From: UBA7446 sp965657545
Lineage (GTDB): Bacteria; Bacteroidota; Bacteroidia; Flavobacteriales; Flavobacteriaceae
DNA length: 6,242 bases
Assembly: GCA_965657545.1 (NCBI GenBank)
Contig: CBFHOG010000024.1
Location: 1 to 6,242 of the forward strand
Reading direction: 5' to 3'
The position numbers were made by a program, and so were the translations under genes. This document shows positions 5,934 through 6,242 of the stretch, piece by piece. Under the pieces are notes generated by a model. That model was not told the origin of the DNA, did not search any database, and worked only from the letters and a program-made list of their open reading frames with translations. Within the stretch, counting starts at the first letter, position 1; every line of letters begins with the position of its first letter.

Positions 5934-6242
5934 TAAAAATTTAACTGTTGATGTTTCATCATTAGCATATACTTTCAATAAATATAGCCCGCTATTTAAC
6001 GCCTGAACGTCTACTGAATTTGTAGTGTTACCACGAATTAATTCCTTGCCAGTGATATCATAAACGCTATAAGAAGCAACATTATCAAGCCCTGAAATAA
6101 ACAAAGTATTTTGAACAGGATTTGGATATATTGTCAATTCAAGTGATTTAATAACACTTACACCCAAAGTTTGTGATTTCAAATAATCAAGTGCATTAGT
6201 TGTAAGCCCGTTTACATTACTTTGATGTGGATTTGTTCCTGA
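5925..6242 (-). CDS. C-terminal part of a T9SS-exported protein, probably a third DUF4960-like family member, 5' partial
   Basis: The frame is open from the right edge to the TAA at 5925-5927 (105 residues). There is no ATG near the sorting domain; a TTG at 6182 is an internal Leu codon, so the gene continues beyond the window. Residues about 34-105 are a type A T9SS sorting domain: LTIYPNPV, then YSVYDITGKELI, then SGLYLLKVYA and a terminal VKFLKR. The first 21 residues (6180-6242), ending NVNGLTTNALDYL, align without gaps to the C-termini of the two + strand proteins: 9/21 identical to the lipoprotein (TN, NV, NA and DYL shared) and 7/21 to the first protein. This suggests the same large domain fused to a T9SS signal; the match is short, so another exported domain is possible. 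A terminator follows its stop. It lies upstream of GH32 on the same strand but is probably a separate transcript. Confidence 0.75.
   Translation of the reverse strand, partial: SGTNPHQSNVNGLTTNALDYLKSQTLGVSVIKSLELTIYPNPVQNTLFISGLDNVASYSVYDITGKELIRGNTTNSVDVQALNSGLYLLKVYANDETSTVKFLKR

Noticed and set aside
6180..6182. TTG as the start of an 85-residue stand-alone protein.
   Set aside because: A sorting domain never functions alone, the frame stays open to the window edge, and the upstream codons match the C-termini of the DUF4960-like paralogues.
1..6242. CRISPR arrays, tRNA/rRNA genes, insertion sequences, phage or defence genes.
   Set aside because: No direct-repeat arrays, RNA-like cloverleaf regions, transposase motifs or terminal inverted repeats were seen; the window is fully explained by a carbohydrate-use locus.

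Overview
The window looks like part of a fructan (levan/inulin) utilisation locus from a member of the Bacteroidota, most likely a Flavobacteriia-type organism. Supporting evidence is two type A C-terminal sorting domains of the type IX secretion system (T9SS), a surface-type lipoprotein with acidic residues after the lipid cysteine, AT-rich DNA, and start codons without a Shine-Dalgarno sequence at normal spacing.

Left part, + strand (1-2676). Two tandem paralogous genes lie 11 bp apart. The first is cut by the left edge and carries at least three Ig-like modules before a large C-terminal domain that I take to be DUF4960-like. The second is a lipoprotein with one Ig-like module and the same C-terminal domain. 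They look like surface glycan-binding proteins, and a SusC/SusD pair would be expected just upstream, outside the window. A strong hairpin follows (2698-2738).

Middle, + strand (2789-3667). This is a PfkB-family sugar kinase of the fructokinase type, which would phosphorylate the released fructose in the cytoplasm.

Right part, - strand (3674-6242). A GH32 fructan hydrolase with a roughly 145-residue module inserted in its catalytic propeller and a T9SS sorting domain converges on the kinase with a 6-bp gap. Upstream of it on the same strand is the 3' end of another T9SS-exported protein, cut by the right edge. The 21 residues before its sorting-domain region align without gaps to the C-termini of the two left-hand proteins, so it is probably a third member of that family exported by a different route. 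A canonical terminator separates it from the GH32 gene, and its U-tract ends only 3 nt before the GH32 start codon.

Proposed working model (inference): the T9SS-exported GH32 cuts polymeric fructan outside the cell, the DUF4960-like proteins hold the glycan at or beyond the surface, an off-window SusCD pair imports products, and the kinase feeds fructose to glycolysis. No transporter, regulator, RNA gene, mobile element or CRISPR array is visible. There is no gene-free stretch longer than about 110 bases.
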